Below, piece by piece: positions 22,522-32,808 of a stretch of DNA of 64,000 nucleotides (within the stretch, counting starts at the first letter, position 1; the number at the start of each line of letters is the position of its first letter). Position numbers and translations under genes: made by a program. A model generated the notes under the pieces. It did not search any database. It worked only from the letters and a program-made list of their open reading frames with translations, and was not told the origin of the DNA. Origin of the DNA: Pomphorhynchus laevis. Its lineage: Eukaryota; Acanthocephala; Palaeacanthocephala; Echinorhynchida; Pomphorhynchidae. The stretch is from the NCBI GenBank assembly GCA_012934845.2, contig WNNJ02001765.1, positions 241,197-305,196 on the forward strand, written 5' to 3'.

Positions 22522-25500
22522 AGTGGCGACGAGAATGGAGGCAAATCTAAACACAATCCAACCTTACAACCTAGGCTACATCGACAGTACACACAACTGG
22601 ATTGAATGGATCGAAAATCTCAAAGACGCTTTCTATGCCTTCGAAATCAACGACGAAAAACGAAAAGCAGCAATGCTACGATTCTACGGCGGACGCATTT
22701 GAAAGAAATAATCAAAGCCTTAAAACTACAAGTAGCTGAAGATACGGAAGTTCAAGCATATATTAAACTAAGTCACTATATGACCATGTCATGAAACAAA
22801 AAAATTGATATTTGAGCGATATCAATTCCGAACCTTGAAACAACAGACGGATGAGTCAACTGAAAAATACCTTATAAGATTACGCACACATGCGATGGGT
22901 TGCAAGTTTGATGAATATAATGCTGAACAAGCTGTTATTGATCAATTAGTGGAACATTGCAATTCCCAAAAATTGCGAAGGATATTACTTCGCGAATCAA
23001 AACAGACACCTTCAACTTCATGGTTACGAAACACCCTTATATTGAACTTCGTATATCAACATCGAGACCAAAAGCATACGCCAACACATCCATTAAAATC
23101 AAAGTAGAGTTTGAATAAATACTAACTTACGGCAACACAAAAACACCTTAGATACTATTAGTCGCTGAAAACTGAACAAGTGGTAATATCCTTGGTAAGA
23201 GAGCGTGTACCGAACTAGGTCTAATATCAATCCCATCTATTTTACACATACATCAACAAAGTATTCCTGCATCAACACAACAAATGCTAGACATGTATAT
23301 CCCAAAGTTAAAAAGAATGGGACGTGTGAAAGGGTATACAGTCAAACTCGGACCCAGAAGTCAAACTCGTTATGCAAACTTTACATCGTACACCATTCCA
23401 TATAAGAAAAGCAGTCGAAGCTAAGATTCAACAAATGATACAAGACGACATAATCGAAGAAGTCACTGGGCCTTGTGAATGGACTTTTCCGGTAGTAGCA
23501 GTACCGAAACCAAACGGAGATATACACATATGTGCTGACCTTAGAACAGCAAATATGTCAATTCGACATAATCGATATCCAATTCCTACAGTTGAGCAGC
23601 TTCTATCAGATATAAATCAAGCTCGAGTATTCTCCAAAATAGATTTAAGATCATCTCACCATCAAATTCCATTAAACCCGGAATCGAAAGATATTACAAC
23701 ATTCATTTGCGACACAGGCCTATTTCGATATAAAACACTCGTAATGGGAGTTAAATCTGCAGCAGAAGAGGCACAAAAGATACTACATCAAATTCTACAC
23801 AAATGCAAAAACTGTAAAAACGGAGCGGATGATATTATTGTCTGGGGCAACACAACAACGAAACACAATACATCCCTTGAGGAAGTACTTAAACAGCTGT
23901 TAGAATATTATTTTCAATAGCCGACGAAAAATGCAGTTTTCATCAAAGTGAAATTGAATTTCACGGGTTTATAATCAGCGCGAAGGGAATACGGCCAATG
24001 CAATCCAAAATAGAAGCAGTACAACATTTTCTACCACCCACATCTATACAAGAAGTACGTAGTTTCCTAGGACTTGTAAACTATCTGGGAAGATTTATCC
24101 AAAATCTTGCAACTATCAGCGAACCTTTTCGCATCTTAACAAGAGAGACAAACAAATGGGTGTGGTCAGAAAAGGAAGATCAATATTTTCAACAAATCAA
24201 GGCTATAATAGGCAATGTAAATGCACTATCACATTTCGACCCTAATGCAGCTACACACCTCATAACTAATGCAAGTGCCATAGGCTTGGGCGCCATATTA
24301 TGCCAACAGTCTTCAAACGGCTTCAGACCTGTAAGCTATGCATCTCGCAGTCTAACATAAACAGAGCAGCGTTATTGTCAATTAGAGAAGGAAGCACTCA
24401 CACTCATATAGGCATGCGAAAAATTTCACCTCTACCTTTACGGCAGCGAATTCACAATACATACCGATTATTGAGCACTATTAACGATATTGAAACCTAC
24501 GGGAAAACTATCCGCTAGAAAACTAAGATGGGCTAAACGATTACAACAATGTAATTATAAGCTCGAACACATAAGAGGCAAGGACAATCCGGCAAACATC
24601 ATGTCAAGACAACCATTACCATTTACGGCATACACATCAAAAAAGAAACGTGGGCGGAGGGATTTATCAATCAAGTTATTGCAAATCACATACTAAAGTC
24701 AATCACATTATCTGAATTAACACACGCTTCCCTCGGAGATCAGACGTTTCAAACGCTACGACAAGCAATTGGAGGAAACACGAATTGGTCTGATTCAGTC
24801 ATAAAGGAATACACACATACAAGATGAGCTGACAACAAAGAAGGGATTCGTAATCAGATACGCAAGGATCGTCATATCAGAATGTATGCGATCACGTGTA
24901 CTGAACCTTGCTCACGAAACACACTTAGGAATAGTGAAAACAAAAAGCCTGCTACGGAATAAGGTATGGTGGCCTCACATGAACAAGGACGTAGTAAAAA
25001 ACAATATATTCACCTTTGGAGCTCCAATAGAAATAGTAATTGATAAAAGACCCCAATTTATCTCTCCGGAATTTAAACAAATGTGCAACGAACGAGGAAT
25101 TAGCAAAGATACATAACTCCTTACCATCCTGCGGCCAACGGGAAAATCTAGAAATTTTTCAGATCCACTAAAAAAGTGATACAATCAGCGCATCGCGAGA
25201 ATAAGAATTGGAGACGAGTCCTACACAAATACCGATTACAATACCGAAATAGTTATCACGTGGCTATCAGCGCTTCACCAGCACAATTGCTCATTGATAG
25301 AGAACTACATACAAAATTACCAACAATTTGTCGACAGAACAAAAAGACGAAACGATATAATGAAGCCGCAAGAAGAGATCGAATGATAAAACAGAAATTG
25401 GAAATCAGATCTAACCAAACACGAAAAGCTCGGCCACATTCACTCCACGTCTATGATGAGGTACTAGTAAAACAACAACGCAAGAATAAACTAACTCCAA

Positions 25501-25961
25501 TGTATGCACCAGAAATATAAAAGATTGAGAACATATTCGGGAATACTATAATACTTCATAGACGAGATCGGAAACTTAGACGTCATGTCGAACATCTACG
25601 GAAAATAGAAAGGAATTCGAGATTATTCGACCTCACAACTAAGAATAATCCATTTCAAAACGATAGTAATGAACCAGACATTTCATCGAGAAGATATAAT
25701 GCGTATTCACGCAAAGACCCAGAATTAAAACAAGAAGTAAAATTAGACGTTCTGAATCAGCAATACAACGAACGAACAAATGACAATGAGAAACCAATAC
25801 CACCGGAAAGACAGGACAATGAGACCAATGGATCAATTGATGTATATACGCATCAAAACGAGAAACCTCAAATGATTCGAAGGAAACCTGCGAGACTCCA
25901 GGATGAAGAATTGACCGCAAACATATACTCTTAGAAGATATCATTCTTAGAAGAGAGATGA

Positions 25962-26000
25962 TATAGTGTATTACAATATGTTATCTTAATTTATTATTAT
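25962..26000 (+). repeat. First part of the downstream LTR of fossil D
   Basis: The sequence matches the first ~35 bp of the 5' LTR and stops exactly where the (TTA)n tail of LINE E begins. Confidence 0.75.
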
Positions 26001-26061
26001 TATTATCAAGTTCAGACTTAGCCATAAGGCTTTAAGCCGATCACACAATACAGAAAAAAGA

Positions 26062-29028
26062 TCAACCAAATGGGTAGGTTAGAAAAGGTGACAAATCAGC
26101 CTGGACGTATATCCAACGTCGAACCCTGTTTTTGAAAGCGAGGAAATTGGTGATGGCAGCGATAGGTTCAGGCAAACTATTCCAAACATCTACTGCCCGT
26201 TCAGACAGTCTGTAAAATTTTCGCAGCTTACCCGGTAATTTTTTAAAAAGCATCTTACAATGGCCTCGCAATCTCGAATTATCTCGAAATCTAACTACAC
26301 CCAAAGGAAAGCCATCAGCTGAATGTACAATTTTCCAAAGTGTAATCAGATCAAGAAAAAGATACCGATACCTCACTGATAAAACGTTCAAACATCTTAA
26401 TCTTGAAATAAAGCTTCCTTGACAACACATCCGAGAAGCTCGTCTCATTACACTTTCCAAGTTATTCAACTCACTCCTGGTCGTTGGAAAGGTTGCCTGT
26501 ACACAATACTCAAGATGTGGTCTTACTAGGGCACAATAAAGTTTGGCGAAGATTTGCGGCGATAATTTTGCAAAAGTCATTTTTATGCAGTATAAGGCAC
26601 GTATCGCTTTTAACCGCGCGTGATCACTATTTGCTCTTGTCTTTAGCGATTCGTGAATTATCACTCCCAGGTCGGGATGTTCTGAGACTCGCTTGATTGA
26701 GTGTCCATTTATTTTGTAATCGAAATGAGTTTTATCTCTACCCAATCTGATCCATACACATTTTGTCGCGTTGAGTATCAAGCCAGTGCTATTACACCAA
26801 GTCCCGATACGGTTAAGGTCACATTGTAAAAATTCACAATCCGCCTCGTTTTGGGTTGTTGCCCATATTTTAACATCGTCAGCAAATGCCAGGTGAGGAC
26901 ACTTTAACCTTAGGAGTAGGTCATTCAAAAAGATGATAAAGAGAAGTGGACCTAGGACCGTGCCCTGAGGAACACCCGAATGAACACGTCGAGCTGTTGA
27001 CAAAACTTCATCTAATCGCACAACGAATGATCGATCCTCGAGAAATGTCTTAATCCAGTTGCAAATTGTCGTAGGTACACCGTAATGACGTAGTAGTGAA
27101 TCTAAACCAGCATGTGGAACTCTATCAAAGGCCTTAGAGAAATCAAGAAATATTATATCAACTGTAAGACCCGAACTAAGAGCAGCTACCCAATGTTCGC
27201 GAGCATTCAACAGATTAGTTAGGCACGAGCGACCAGGTCGGAAGCCGTGCTGAGAATCATCAAGAATTTGATATAAATTTAGATGTTCACGTATTCTCTT
27301 CGCAATGAGTCTCTCCATAATTTTAGAAATAACACTGGTAAGACTAATTGGTCTAAAATCTGAACAAGTTAGTGCCAACTGTTTCTTTGGAATAGGTACA
27401 ACAATTGCCCTTTTCCAATCATCAGGAATCCACGAATACTGTAAGCTTCGATGAAATAGAGACGTAAGGCTTGGAGCAATAATGTGCGACAGAGTACGCA
27501 AAAGAAAAGGGGATACACCATCTGGTCCTGCAGAGCCAAAACTATTTAATTTATGGAGTTCAGACTGAACTTCAATGACATTAATAGGAGATATTGGTAA
27601 GTTAGATTGTAAGTTGGGCGGGTACTGTATCTGGTCAATATTCGATTGCGAGGATGGAGATACTACAAAACTGCTTGCAAGAGCTTCCACAATAGCCTCC
27701 TTGTCAACTACATCACCACTTTCTAAACGTACACAATTAATCGTAGAAGGTAGGATTCGACGATGTCTAACGTATGCCCAAAAACGTTTAGGTGACCTGT
27801 TAATGTCAGAAGCAATACCCTCTTCAAATGTTTTTCTTTTTGAGCGTTTTAGTTGGTTGCATAGATTGCGAAGAGTTTTGTACTCACGGTGCGTAACAGT
27901 GTTACGTTGAGAGATTCGCCATAATCGATTTCTTTCCTTTATCGTAGTCTCCAACTCATTGTCGAACCACAATGGCGTTGTCGTCTTGTAAGCCCTATTT
28001 CTTATTGGTGCAAACGTATCCGAAATGGTTATGAGGTTACTGGTCACTAACGATAAATGATCATCAATTGGAAGATCAGCAGATCCGAAGTTCAGCTGAT
28101 GACTATAGAGTTGGAGATCTTCCACATTTACTCGATTCCAATTACGCCTTCCGATGCCACTGCACTTAGATCGTCGTTGTAAAGTGTGAGCAATCTGTAC
28201 TGAAATCACACAATGGTCACTGGTTCCTAAAGGAGACTCGAAATCAACTCTGATTACATCTTCAATGCGCTTGGTAAACCCAAGATCTAATATTGTCTCT
28301 GGTTGAGACGATATACATGTTGGCTGATTAATATGTTGGATCAGGAGAAGCTCTGCCAGCAAGAATTCAGCAAGCTCGCAGTTTTCGACATTATAGTAAT
28401 ACCGGTTGTTACTAATCCAGTTAACTTGAGGAAGATTAAAATCCCCAATAAGGAAGAAATAATTTGAGGAGCAGAATGATCTTAACTGATTTTTCAGAAG
28501 ATCTAACTGTGTATGAACTGAGGGTGATCTGTATACGACGCAAATATCTATTGAACAATGAGTATCATTGACGCAGAATGACAATAACTCGAATGAATAG
28601 TGATCATCGCACAATTCAGTAATCTTCGTAATTGATAAGGTGTTTTTAATATAAGCAGCAACACCCCCGCCACGACGACCTGCAACTCTATCTGCTCTCA
28701 AAAGTCGATACCCAGAGATAGCCATAAGGTCATCATTAATTTGATAATGAAGCCATGACTCAGAAATGCAAAACACGTCAAAATCTTTAAAAGATATAAA
28801 CTGCTGCACTTCAGACAATTGAGCAGGTAAGCTTCTGATATTGGAGTAACCTACCACCAGAGGACATTCATTATTACATATTCTCTCTGAACAATTAGAT
28901 GGCAACTTCCTTTCCAAACATATATCCACTAGATGTCCAATCATGGCGTTGTAAGGTCTAGAGAAAGATTGATCGATCTCCATCGAACTGCAGGACGCCA
29001 CCTCACAACCCGAAAATTTCGAATGCAC
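26062..29028 (-). CDS. LINE E ORF2: APE endonuclease and reverse transcriptase
   Basis: This frame of 988 codons makes the protein that nicks target DNA and copies the element RNA. Endonuclease motifs: GYSNIRSL, CISESWL, RADRVAGRRGGGVAAY, VVYRSPS, LIGDFNLPQVNW, SDHCVISV. Reverse-transcriptase motifs: WKRAIVVPIPKK, DFRPISLTS, QHGFRPGRSCLTNLL, FLDFSKAFDRVPH (A), SGVPQGTVLGPLLF (B), FADDVK (C). A CR1-type C-terminal region ends with RAVDVWNSLPEPI. The frame opens after a TGA. Its first codon in the conserved overlap is GTG, where LINEs B and F have ATG; the first ATG is 15 codons further on (MEIDQS). So translation must use that downstream ATG, a non-AUG start or -1 frameshifting from ORF1. All catalytic residues looked for are present. 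Confidence 0.9.
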   Translation of the reverse strand: MHSKFSGCEVASCSSMEIDQSFSRPYNAMIGHLVDICLERKLPSNCSERICNNECPLVVGYSNIRSLPAQLSEVQQFISFKDFDVFCISESWLHYQINDDLMAISGYRLLRADRVAGRRGGGVAAYIKNTLSITKITELCDDHYSFELLSFCVNDTHCSIDICVVYRSPSVHTQLDLLKNQLRSFCSSNYFFLIGDFNLPQVNWISNNRYYYNVENCELAEFLLAELLLIQHINQPTCISSQPETILDLGFTKRIEDVIRVDFESPLGTSDHCVISVQIAHTLQRRSKCSGIGRRNWNRVNVEDLQLYSHQLNFGSADLPIDDHLSLVTSNLITISDTFAPIRNRAYKTTTPLWFDNELETTIKERNRLWRISQRNTVTHREYKTLRNLCNQLKRSKRKTFEEGIASDINRSPKRFWAYVRHRRILPSTINCVRLESGDVVDKEAIVEALASSFVVSPSSQSNIDQIQYPPNLQSNLPISPINVIEVQSELHKLNSFGSAGPDGVSPFLLRTLSHIIAPSLTSLFHRSLQYSWIPDDWKRAIVVPIPKKQLALTCSDFRPISLTSVISKIMERLIAKRIREHLNLYQILDDSQHGFRPGRSCLTNLLNAREHWVAALSSGLTVDIIFLDFSKAFDRVPHAGLDSLLRHYGVPTTICNWIKTFLEDRSFVVRLDEVLSTARRVHSGVPQGTVLGPLLFIIFLNDLLLRLKCPHLAFADDVKIWATTQNEADCEFLQCDLNRIGTWCNSTGLILNATKCVWIRLGRDKTHFDYKINGHSIKRVSEHPDLGVIIHESLKTRANSDHARLKAIRALYCIKMTFAKLSPQIFAKLYCALVRPHLEYCVQATFPTTRSELNNLESVMRRASRMCCQGSFISRLRCLNVLSVRYRYLFLDLITLWKIVHSADGFPLGVVRFRDNSRLRGHCKMLFKKLPGKLRKFYRLSERAVDVWNSLPEPIAAITNFLAFKNRVRRWIYVQADLSPFLTYPFG

Positions 29029-30176
29029 AGATTCGATTCACCGTTTTGCAGCCTGTAATGAAGTTCCGCCTTGATATCCTTCAATTTTTGCCTGTCTTCG
29101 AGAGAAAGATCACGTAAAATTCGTATTTTGTTACCTTTAAGTCGATAACCACGGTCTAAAAGACACTTTGCTTGCTCTGCCGATCCTAACACAACCTTTA
29201 GCAATCGTGATCTATCGTTTTTCTTACCCAACCTATAGAGCTGCCTTACTAAAATAGACGATGCGACCTCTTCCTCACCTTTTTCGAGCAAATTAGAAAA
29301 GAACACACGTAAACCGGCAATATCATCATCAAGCCGCTCCTGTGCACTTGAGGCTGATGACTCATCTAAACCCCAAATAAGTATGTTACAGCCCCTATTT
29401 AATGTATGATTGCGATCTGTGTGACTTTTATTATCAAAATACGTTTTTTTGCTGAAAGAATCGCTGCCGTCACCACCCTCATCCGGTTTGCTTCTTGCGT
29501 CTCGCCCTTGTTCCATCTCATTTGAACAAATACACTTGAAAGCTGAGTGAACATTATCTATATCGACGTCTGTATCATTGTGTGAAGCTCGTTCATCGGT
29601 GACTCCAGTTATACCGATTTCATTGCGATAATCATTAATCACCGATATAGACGATACTTCGTAATTGTCCGATACCTTCAAAGCATCATTGTCCAGCGAC
29701 ACCGACGGCTCACCACTAACAACCGATATTGACGACGCACTATTGCCTTCAAATTTCTTACTCAACGTTTGCATCACGCGTGAATTTGGATGACCTTTTT
29801 TCCAGATACGGGATGAACTTGGTATTTCGCTATTTGTATTTTTAGTGTTCTGAACGTGAAACTCTTGAATGGGTATATCTTTATAGGTATCTGATTCACC
29901 AGAACTTTGTACTTCCCGATCGATGCAACTTTTTGAATATGTGTTCCTTTCCGAAGCATTTGTAGATATTTTCTCGTCACAATGGCCCTTCAAATGAATT
30001 AGCAAAGATGCGCAGCAGTACCCACAGTAAAATGATTTATTCGATAGCGCAGATTTCTTTTCCTCCGGAAACGATACACTTGTCCACACACTACAATCTT
30101 CACTAGAACATTGAATCTGATGATCCACAAACTTTGTTGCAATAGCTCGCTTTGTAGTCTTCCTCTGTTTGACCAT
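28941..30176 (-). CDS. LINE E ORF1: zinc-domain RNA-binding protein
   Basis: This frame of 411 codons starts MVKQRKTTKR (basic). Residues about 22-56 form a half-PHD-like zinc domain: CSSEDCSVWTSVS...FYCGYC. A long acidic/Ser-rich linker follows, then the conserved C-terminal region from about residue 265 (LIWGLDESS, VRQLYRLGKKNDRSRLLKVV, IRILRDLSLEDRQKL, LCIRNFRVVRWRPAVRW). By family comparison it should coat element RNA. It overlaps ORF2 by 88 nt, with ORF2 in the -1 frame. The overlap contains A-AAT-TTT in the ORF1 frame (codons R-N-F), a canonical-looking -1 slippery heptamer. Confidence 0.87.
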   Translation of the reverse strand: MVKQRKTTKRAIATKFVDHQIQCSSEDCSVWTSVSFPEEKKSALSNKSFYCGYCCASLLIHLKGHCDEKISTNASERNTYSKSCIDREVQSSGESDTYKDIPIQEFHVQNTKNTNSEIPSSSRIWKKGHPNSRVMQTLSKKFEGNSASSISVVSGEPSVSLDNDALKVSDNYEVSSISVINDYRNEIGITGVTDERASHNDTDVDIDNVHSAFKCICSNEMEQGRDARSKPDEGGDGSDSFSKKTYFDNKSHTDRNHTLNRGCNILIWGLDESSASSAQERLDDDIAGLRVFFSNLLEKGEEEVASSILVRQLYRLGKKNDRSRLLKVVLGSAEQAKCLLDRGYRLKGNKIRILRDLSLEDRQKLKDIKAELHYRLQNGESNLCIRNFRVVRWRPAVRWRSINLSLDLTTP

Positions 30177-30340
30177 GATGTTTGATATTGGTTCTTCGGT
30201 ATAATTGGAACCAATAGTTGTATGTTTATAAGAATTGTAATTTGTGTATTTACTTTAGATTGTTAGTACTTTAATAATCCTGTTAGTACTTTAATAATTG
30301 TATGTTTATCAGAAACCAAATTTTTTTAAGGTCTAAAAAA

Positions 30341-30418
30341 ATTATAGATTTGTTCCTCGATTTATATAAATATTATTGTTTGTTTGACGTCTAAAGACTA
30401 ATAACAGGCATACACTAA
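30341..30418 (+). repeat. Second part of the downstream LTR of fossil D
   Basis: It matches the second half of the LTR at 22405-22521 and continues the copy interrupted at about 26000, so LINE E lies between the two halves. Confidence 0.75.
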
Positions 30419-30725
30419 ACTAATTACAACACATACGCAGATGAGTTTTTCGACAATCGACAAGAAAAATATTATGAACGGCAGTGATACGAAGCAATCA
30501 ACCCCGAAACAACCTGCAGAAGATCAGTTAATGACCCATCAGGTTCATAGGCCAATTCGTCACAGATCACCTCAGAAATACCTGAGGGACTTCGAATGGA
30601 AGGGAATAATGTCATAATATTTAATTTACATGTTTATGTTGATTTTATCCTTTTCAGATATTGCTGTATAAACACATAAAGAAACTAGTCTTCCTTTTAC
30701 ATTTGGAATTTACGGCAAATACATA
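30419..30725 (+). mobile_element. 3' fragment of an A-type Ty3/Gypsy fossil with LTR-like block
   Basis: A short basic peptide ending RSPQKYLRDFEWKG resembles the C-terminus of LTR-element pol proteins. Directly after it, 30603-30725 matches 12085-12215 (TTTTCAGATATTG(C/T)TGTATAAAC, TTTTACATTTGGAATTTA), the block that precedes gag in fossil A. The arrangement pol end plus shared block suggests the block is the LTR of the A family. Broken and old. Confidence 0.6.
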
Positions 30726-30729
30726 ATAG

Positions 30730-30835
30730 TGTCCTTAAGGACCCTGTAATCACTGGTGATTATGACATGATTCTCGGGGAGTTTAACTGCAGAACAGTCT
30801 ATAAACTCATTCAACTGCAGAACTCGTCACAATAG
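30730..30835 (+). pseudogene. Possible endonuclease fragment of an H-type LINE
   Basis: The reading GDYDMILGEFNCRT resembles GSGYDMLLGDFNDRTG of LINE H (near 38430-38475), the GDFN motif of APE-type endonucleases. It is too short for more than a tentative call. Confidence 0.4.
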
Positions 30836-30882
30836 ATATCATCTATGTTGTACATAACACGAGTTTAACAATATTTAAATAT

Positions 30883-30910
30883 CACCTCACACGGCTTACC
30901 GTGTGAGGTG
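30883..30910. repeat. Perfect 12-bp hairpin
   Basis: CACCTCACACGG, loop CTTA, then the exact reverse complement. It is G+C-richer than its surroundings, so it is not an AT-composition artefact. Confidence 0.85.
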
Positions 30911-31706
30911 AGAATAAGCCATAACAATTAAATACATTACCTATTAAAAGAGGCATATGCATTCCTATTCGAACAAAACCCAACATCCTGACTAAAATGC
31001 TTTATCAATAATTCAAATGAATATTAGAGATATCGTTATAAACTCTAGCTGAATTGAGATAATGAGATAATTGCTTGTCAAAATATTTCCAAGTCTTTCT
31101 TTTGACAGATACGCAAGATATTATTTAGTTGGAGACAATACATCGTGTTCGATTAATTCTTGCATTGAAAAGTTTCGTTGGAGTGTGTATTCTAGTACAA
31201 GTATGAAGTTAATTCATCGCCTTAACAACTTTACTTTTGAAATAGTTCAAAAGTAGGAATCTGTTTATGGAGTATACCATTAATGCATGAAGTTCATGTC
31301 TGAGTCTGTCATTATTGACAGGTAATAAAAGAAATAAAATTCCGATCACATTACGTTTAGCACCCACGTTAGACATTGCAGATATCATCATCTCTCTAAG
31401 AACATTTTTAATCAAAAATCTGATATGTCTAAAAATAAAGCGACCAATTTCGATTCAGCGTTATTTTTGCTTATAAAAAACCGTTGTACATTACATTAGT
31501 GATTCATTGGGTAGTCCAAATATAATCCTTTCAATTTTTTACTGATACGTTATAAGTCATTTTATTCATATGTTTCATTGCATGATCAATTCCGTGGTTA
31601 ATATGCTAATGTCTCAATGTATGCTGATGTCTCATTGTATGCTAATACCTCATTGCACGATAAATACTTTGGGTTATTATAATAAAGTATTAAACTATCT
31701 TGATAA
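30911..31706. other. Unassigned DNA, no gene seen
   Basis: The only structure noticed is an 18-bp tandem repeat (about 31604-31657) of the type ATGCT(A/G)AT(G/A)(T/C)CTCA(A/T)TG(T/C), three copies. Open frames of 61-68 codons here have no domain-like features. Confidence 0.45.
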
Positions 31707-32036
31707 CAACAACTACTTTCAGACGCTAAACGACTTTCTCCGCTCGCGCGTCGCTTCTACGACAACACAACGATAATATTCGAGACGAGAACTACGATAC
31801 ATAAAGAACTACGATACATACCTTAAAGAAGTTTGAGAAATAAAATACATACAATTACTAATACAACAACTACTTTCAGACGCTCAACGACTTTCAGACG
31901 CTCAACGACTTTATCCGCTCCGCGTCTCTTCTACGACAACACAACGATATTCGAGACGAGAACTATGATACATAAAGAACTACGATACATACCTTAAAGA
32001 AGTTTGAGAAATAATATACATACAATTACTAACTAA
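31707..32036 (+). repeat. Two tandem ~160-bp monomers upstream of LINE F
   Basis: Unit 1 (31707-31863) and unit 2 (31864-32036) both start CAACAACTACTTTCAGACGCT. Both contain TTCTACGACAACACAACGATA and GAGACGAGAACTA(C/T)GATAC, and both end with TTTGAGAAATAA(A/T)ATACATACAATTACTAA. Unit 2 has an internal 18-bp duplication. A partial third start (AAACTATCTTGATAACAAC) lies at 32045. Tandem 5' monomers are a known promoter design in some LINEs, for example mouse L1; that they act so here is inference. Confidence 0.75.
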
Positions 32037-32090
32037 ATACAAGTTTAAACTATCTTGATAACAACTACGTACAACGCTTCACACACAAGC

Positions 32091-32291
32091 ATGACGAAAG
32101 GACGTCCAATCAACACTGTAAGATGTTGTACTTGCAACGGGCACGCGGCCAAGTGCAAAAATTACAAATATGCCAAGAGTAAAATTCCTTGCTCAAATTG
32201 CGCAGCACTAAATTGTTGTAATCAACAGCACATCCGAGTAAAATCGATAATAAATACGCATGATAGTGAAAAATCAAGTTCACGCATTTAG
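32091..32291 (+). CDS. Small cysteine-rich (CXC/CRC-like) ORF
   Basis: This frame of 66 codons from ATG has a core with ten Cys, CCTCNGHAAKCKNYKYAKS followed by CSNCAALNCC. The spacing C-x-C...C...C..C....C resembles the cysteine-rich CXC-type motif often found next to metazoan mobile-element proteins, and a zinc-binding role is likely. A homologous core lies at about 49492-49590 upstream of LINE K (CCTCNGPAALCKGCRCARS...CLNCQALNC). Conservation of Cys spacing at two loci argues for past coding function. The identity of the parent element is unknown. Confidence 0.55.
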   Translation: MTKGRPINTVRCCTCNGHAAKCKNYKYAKSKIPCSNCAALNCCNQQHIRVKSIINTHDSEKSSSRI

Positions 32292-32808
32292 TTTAGTGAC
32301 AATGTTGATATCAGACAGGTCATACTGCTCGGGATGTGATACGTTATTTACCTTGGTATATTGAAGCATTCTATGAAATTATTTACTGGATACCAAACTT
32401 AATGACGCTGCCTAGATGTAACGCTACTAAAGATTTTATTGCAACCTTAACTTCACACATCAAATCGTTTAACGAAAATTCTAAATAACGTGATTCCATC
32501 TTACATCTCTCTTCAGTATATTTGAGCTTAAAAAAAAGTTTGAGATAAAATAACATACATTTGAGATAAAATAACATACAATCGGAAAAATCATTCATAT
32601 CGATCTTGAAAATCCAAAGGCTGGAAGTGGAGTGATAATACTAAATAAAATCAGTAATTTGAATCAATAAATTCAAATCGACTATACACATCGACTATAC
32701 AACTACTACTTACAAGCTACTACTTACAATACACAACTACTTACAAGCAAGCCCAACGAACACACAAGCTTAAACACATAATTATTCGATTACAACGAGC
32801 GAAACGAG
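32292..32808 (+). other. Leader segment between small ORF and LINE F ORF1
   Basis: It contains a possible LINE ORF2 C-terminal remnant (frame reading LMTLPRCNATKDFIATL near 32400-32450), followed by two copies of TTTGAGATAAAATAACATAC (about 32538-32580). The same order, Cys-rich core then ORF2-tail-like fragment then ACATACAAT repeats, is seen at 49.5-49.95 kb. Confidence 0.4.

Larger units (their letters stand above)
26000..30340 (-). mobile_element. CR1-like LINE E, apparently full length and open
   Basis: This minus-strand element has both ORFs uninterrupted (ORF1 30176-28941, ORF2 29028-26062), an ~165-bp 5' UTR and a ~60-bp 3' UTR. The 3' UTR carries a hairpin AGCC-TTAT-GGCT (26020-26031 on the minus strand) and a tail of ATAATA repeats. 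It sits inside the downstream LTR of fossil D, so it is younger than that element. The 5' UTR contains a small tandem duplication (TGTTAGTACTTTAATAAT, twice, around 30258-30299). Open frames and a clean tail make it one of two candidates for recent activity; the other is F. Confidence 0.88.
22405..30418 (+). mobile_element. Ty3/Gypsy-type LTR retrotransposon fossil (D), split by a nested LINE
   Basis: A very short 5' LTR (about 22405-22521, starting near TGTATTACAATATG) is followed by a TGGCGAC primer-site-like sequence. Then come a gag-like region (about 22535-23105), reverse transcriptase (about 23370-23930), RNase H (about 23990-24700), an integrase-like zinc region and part of the core (about 24880-25120), and a basic pol tail ending near 25930. 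The downstream LTR starts at about 25962, is interrupted at about 26000 by LINE E, and resumes at about 30341-30418 (TTTGTTCCTCGATTTATATAA...). No envelope gene was seen. It is broken in many places and is older than LINE E. Confidence 0.82.

Noticed and set aside
22405-30418. Envelope gene in the LTR fossil
   Set aside because: The space after pol is filled by LINE E, and no signal peptide or transmembrane-bearing frame of the element was seen.
31071-31415. Overlapping 61- and 68-codon ORFs on opposite strands
   Set aside because: No domain, no conservation, no repeat copy; treated as chance frames.
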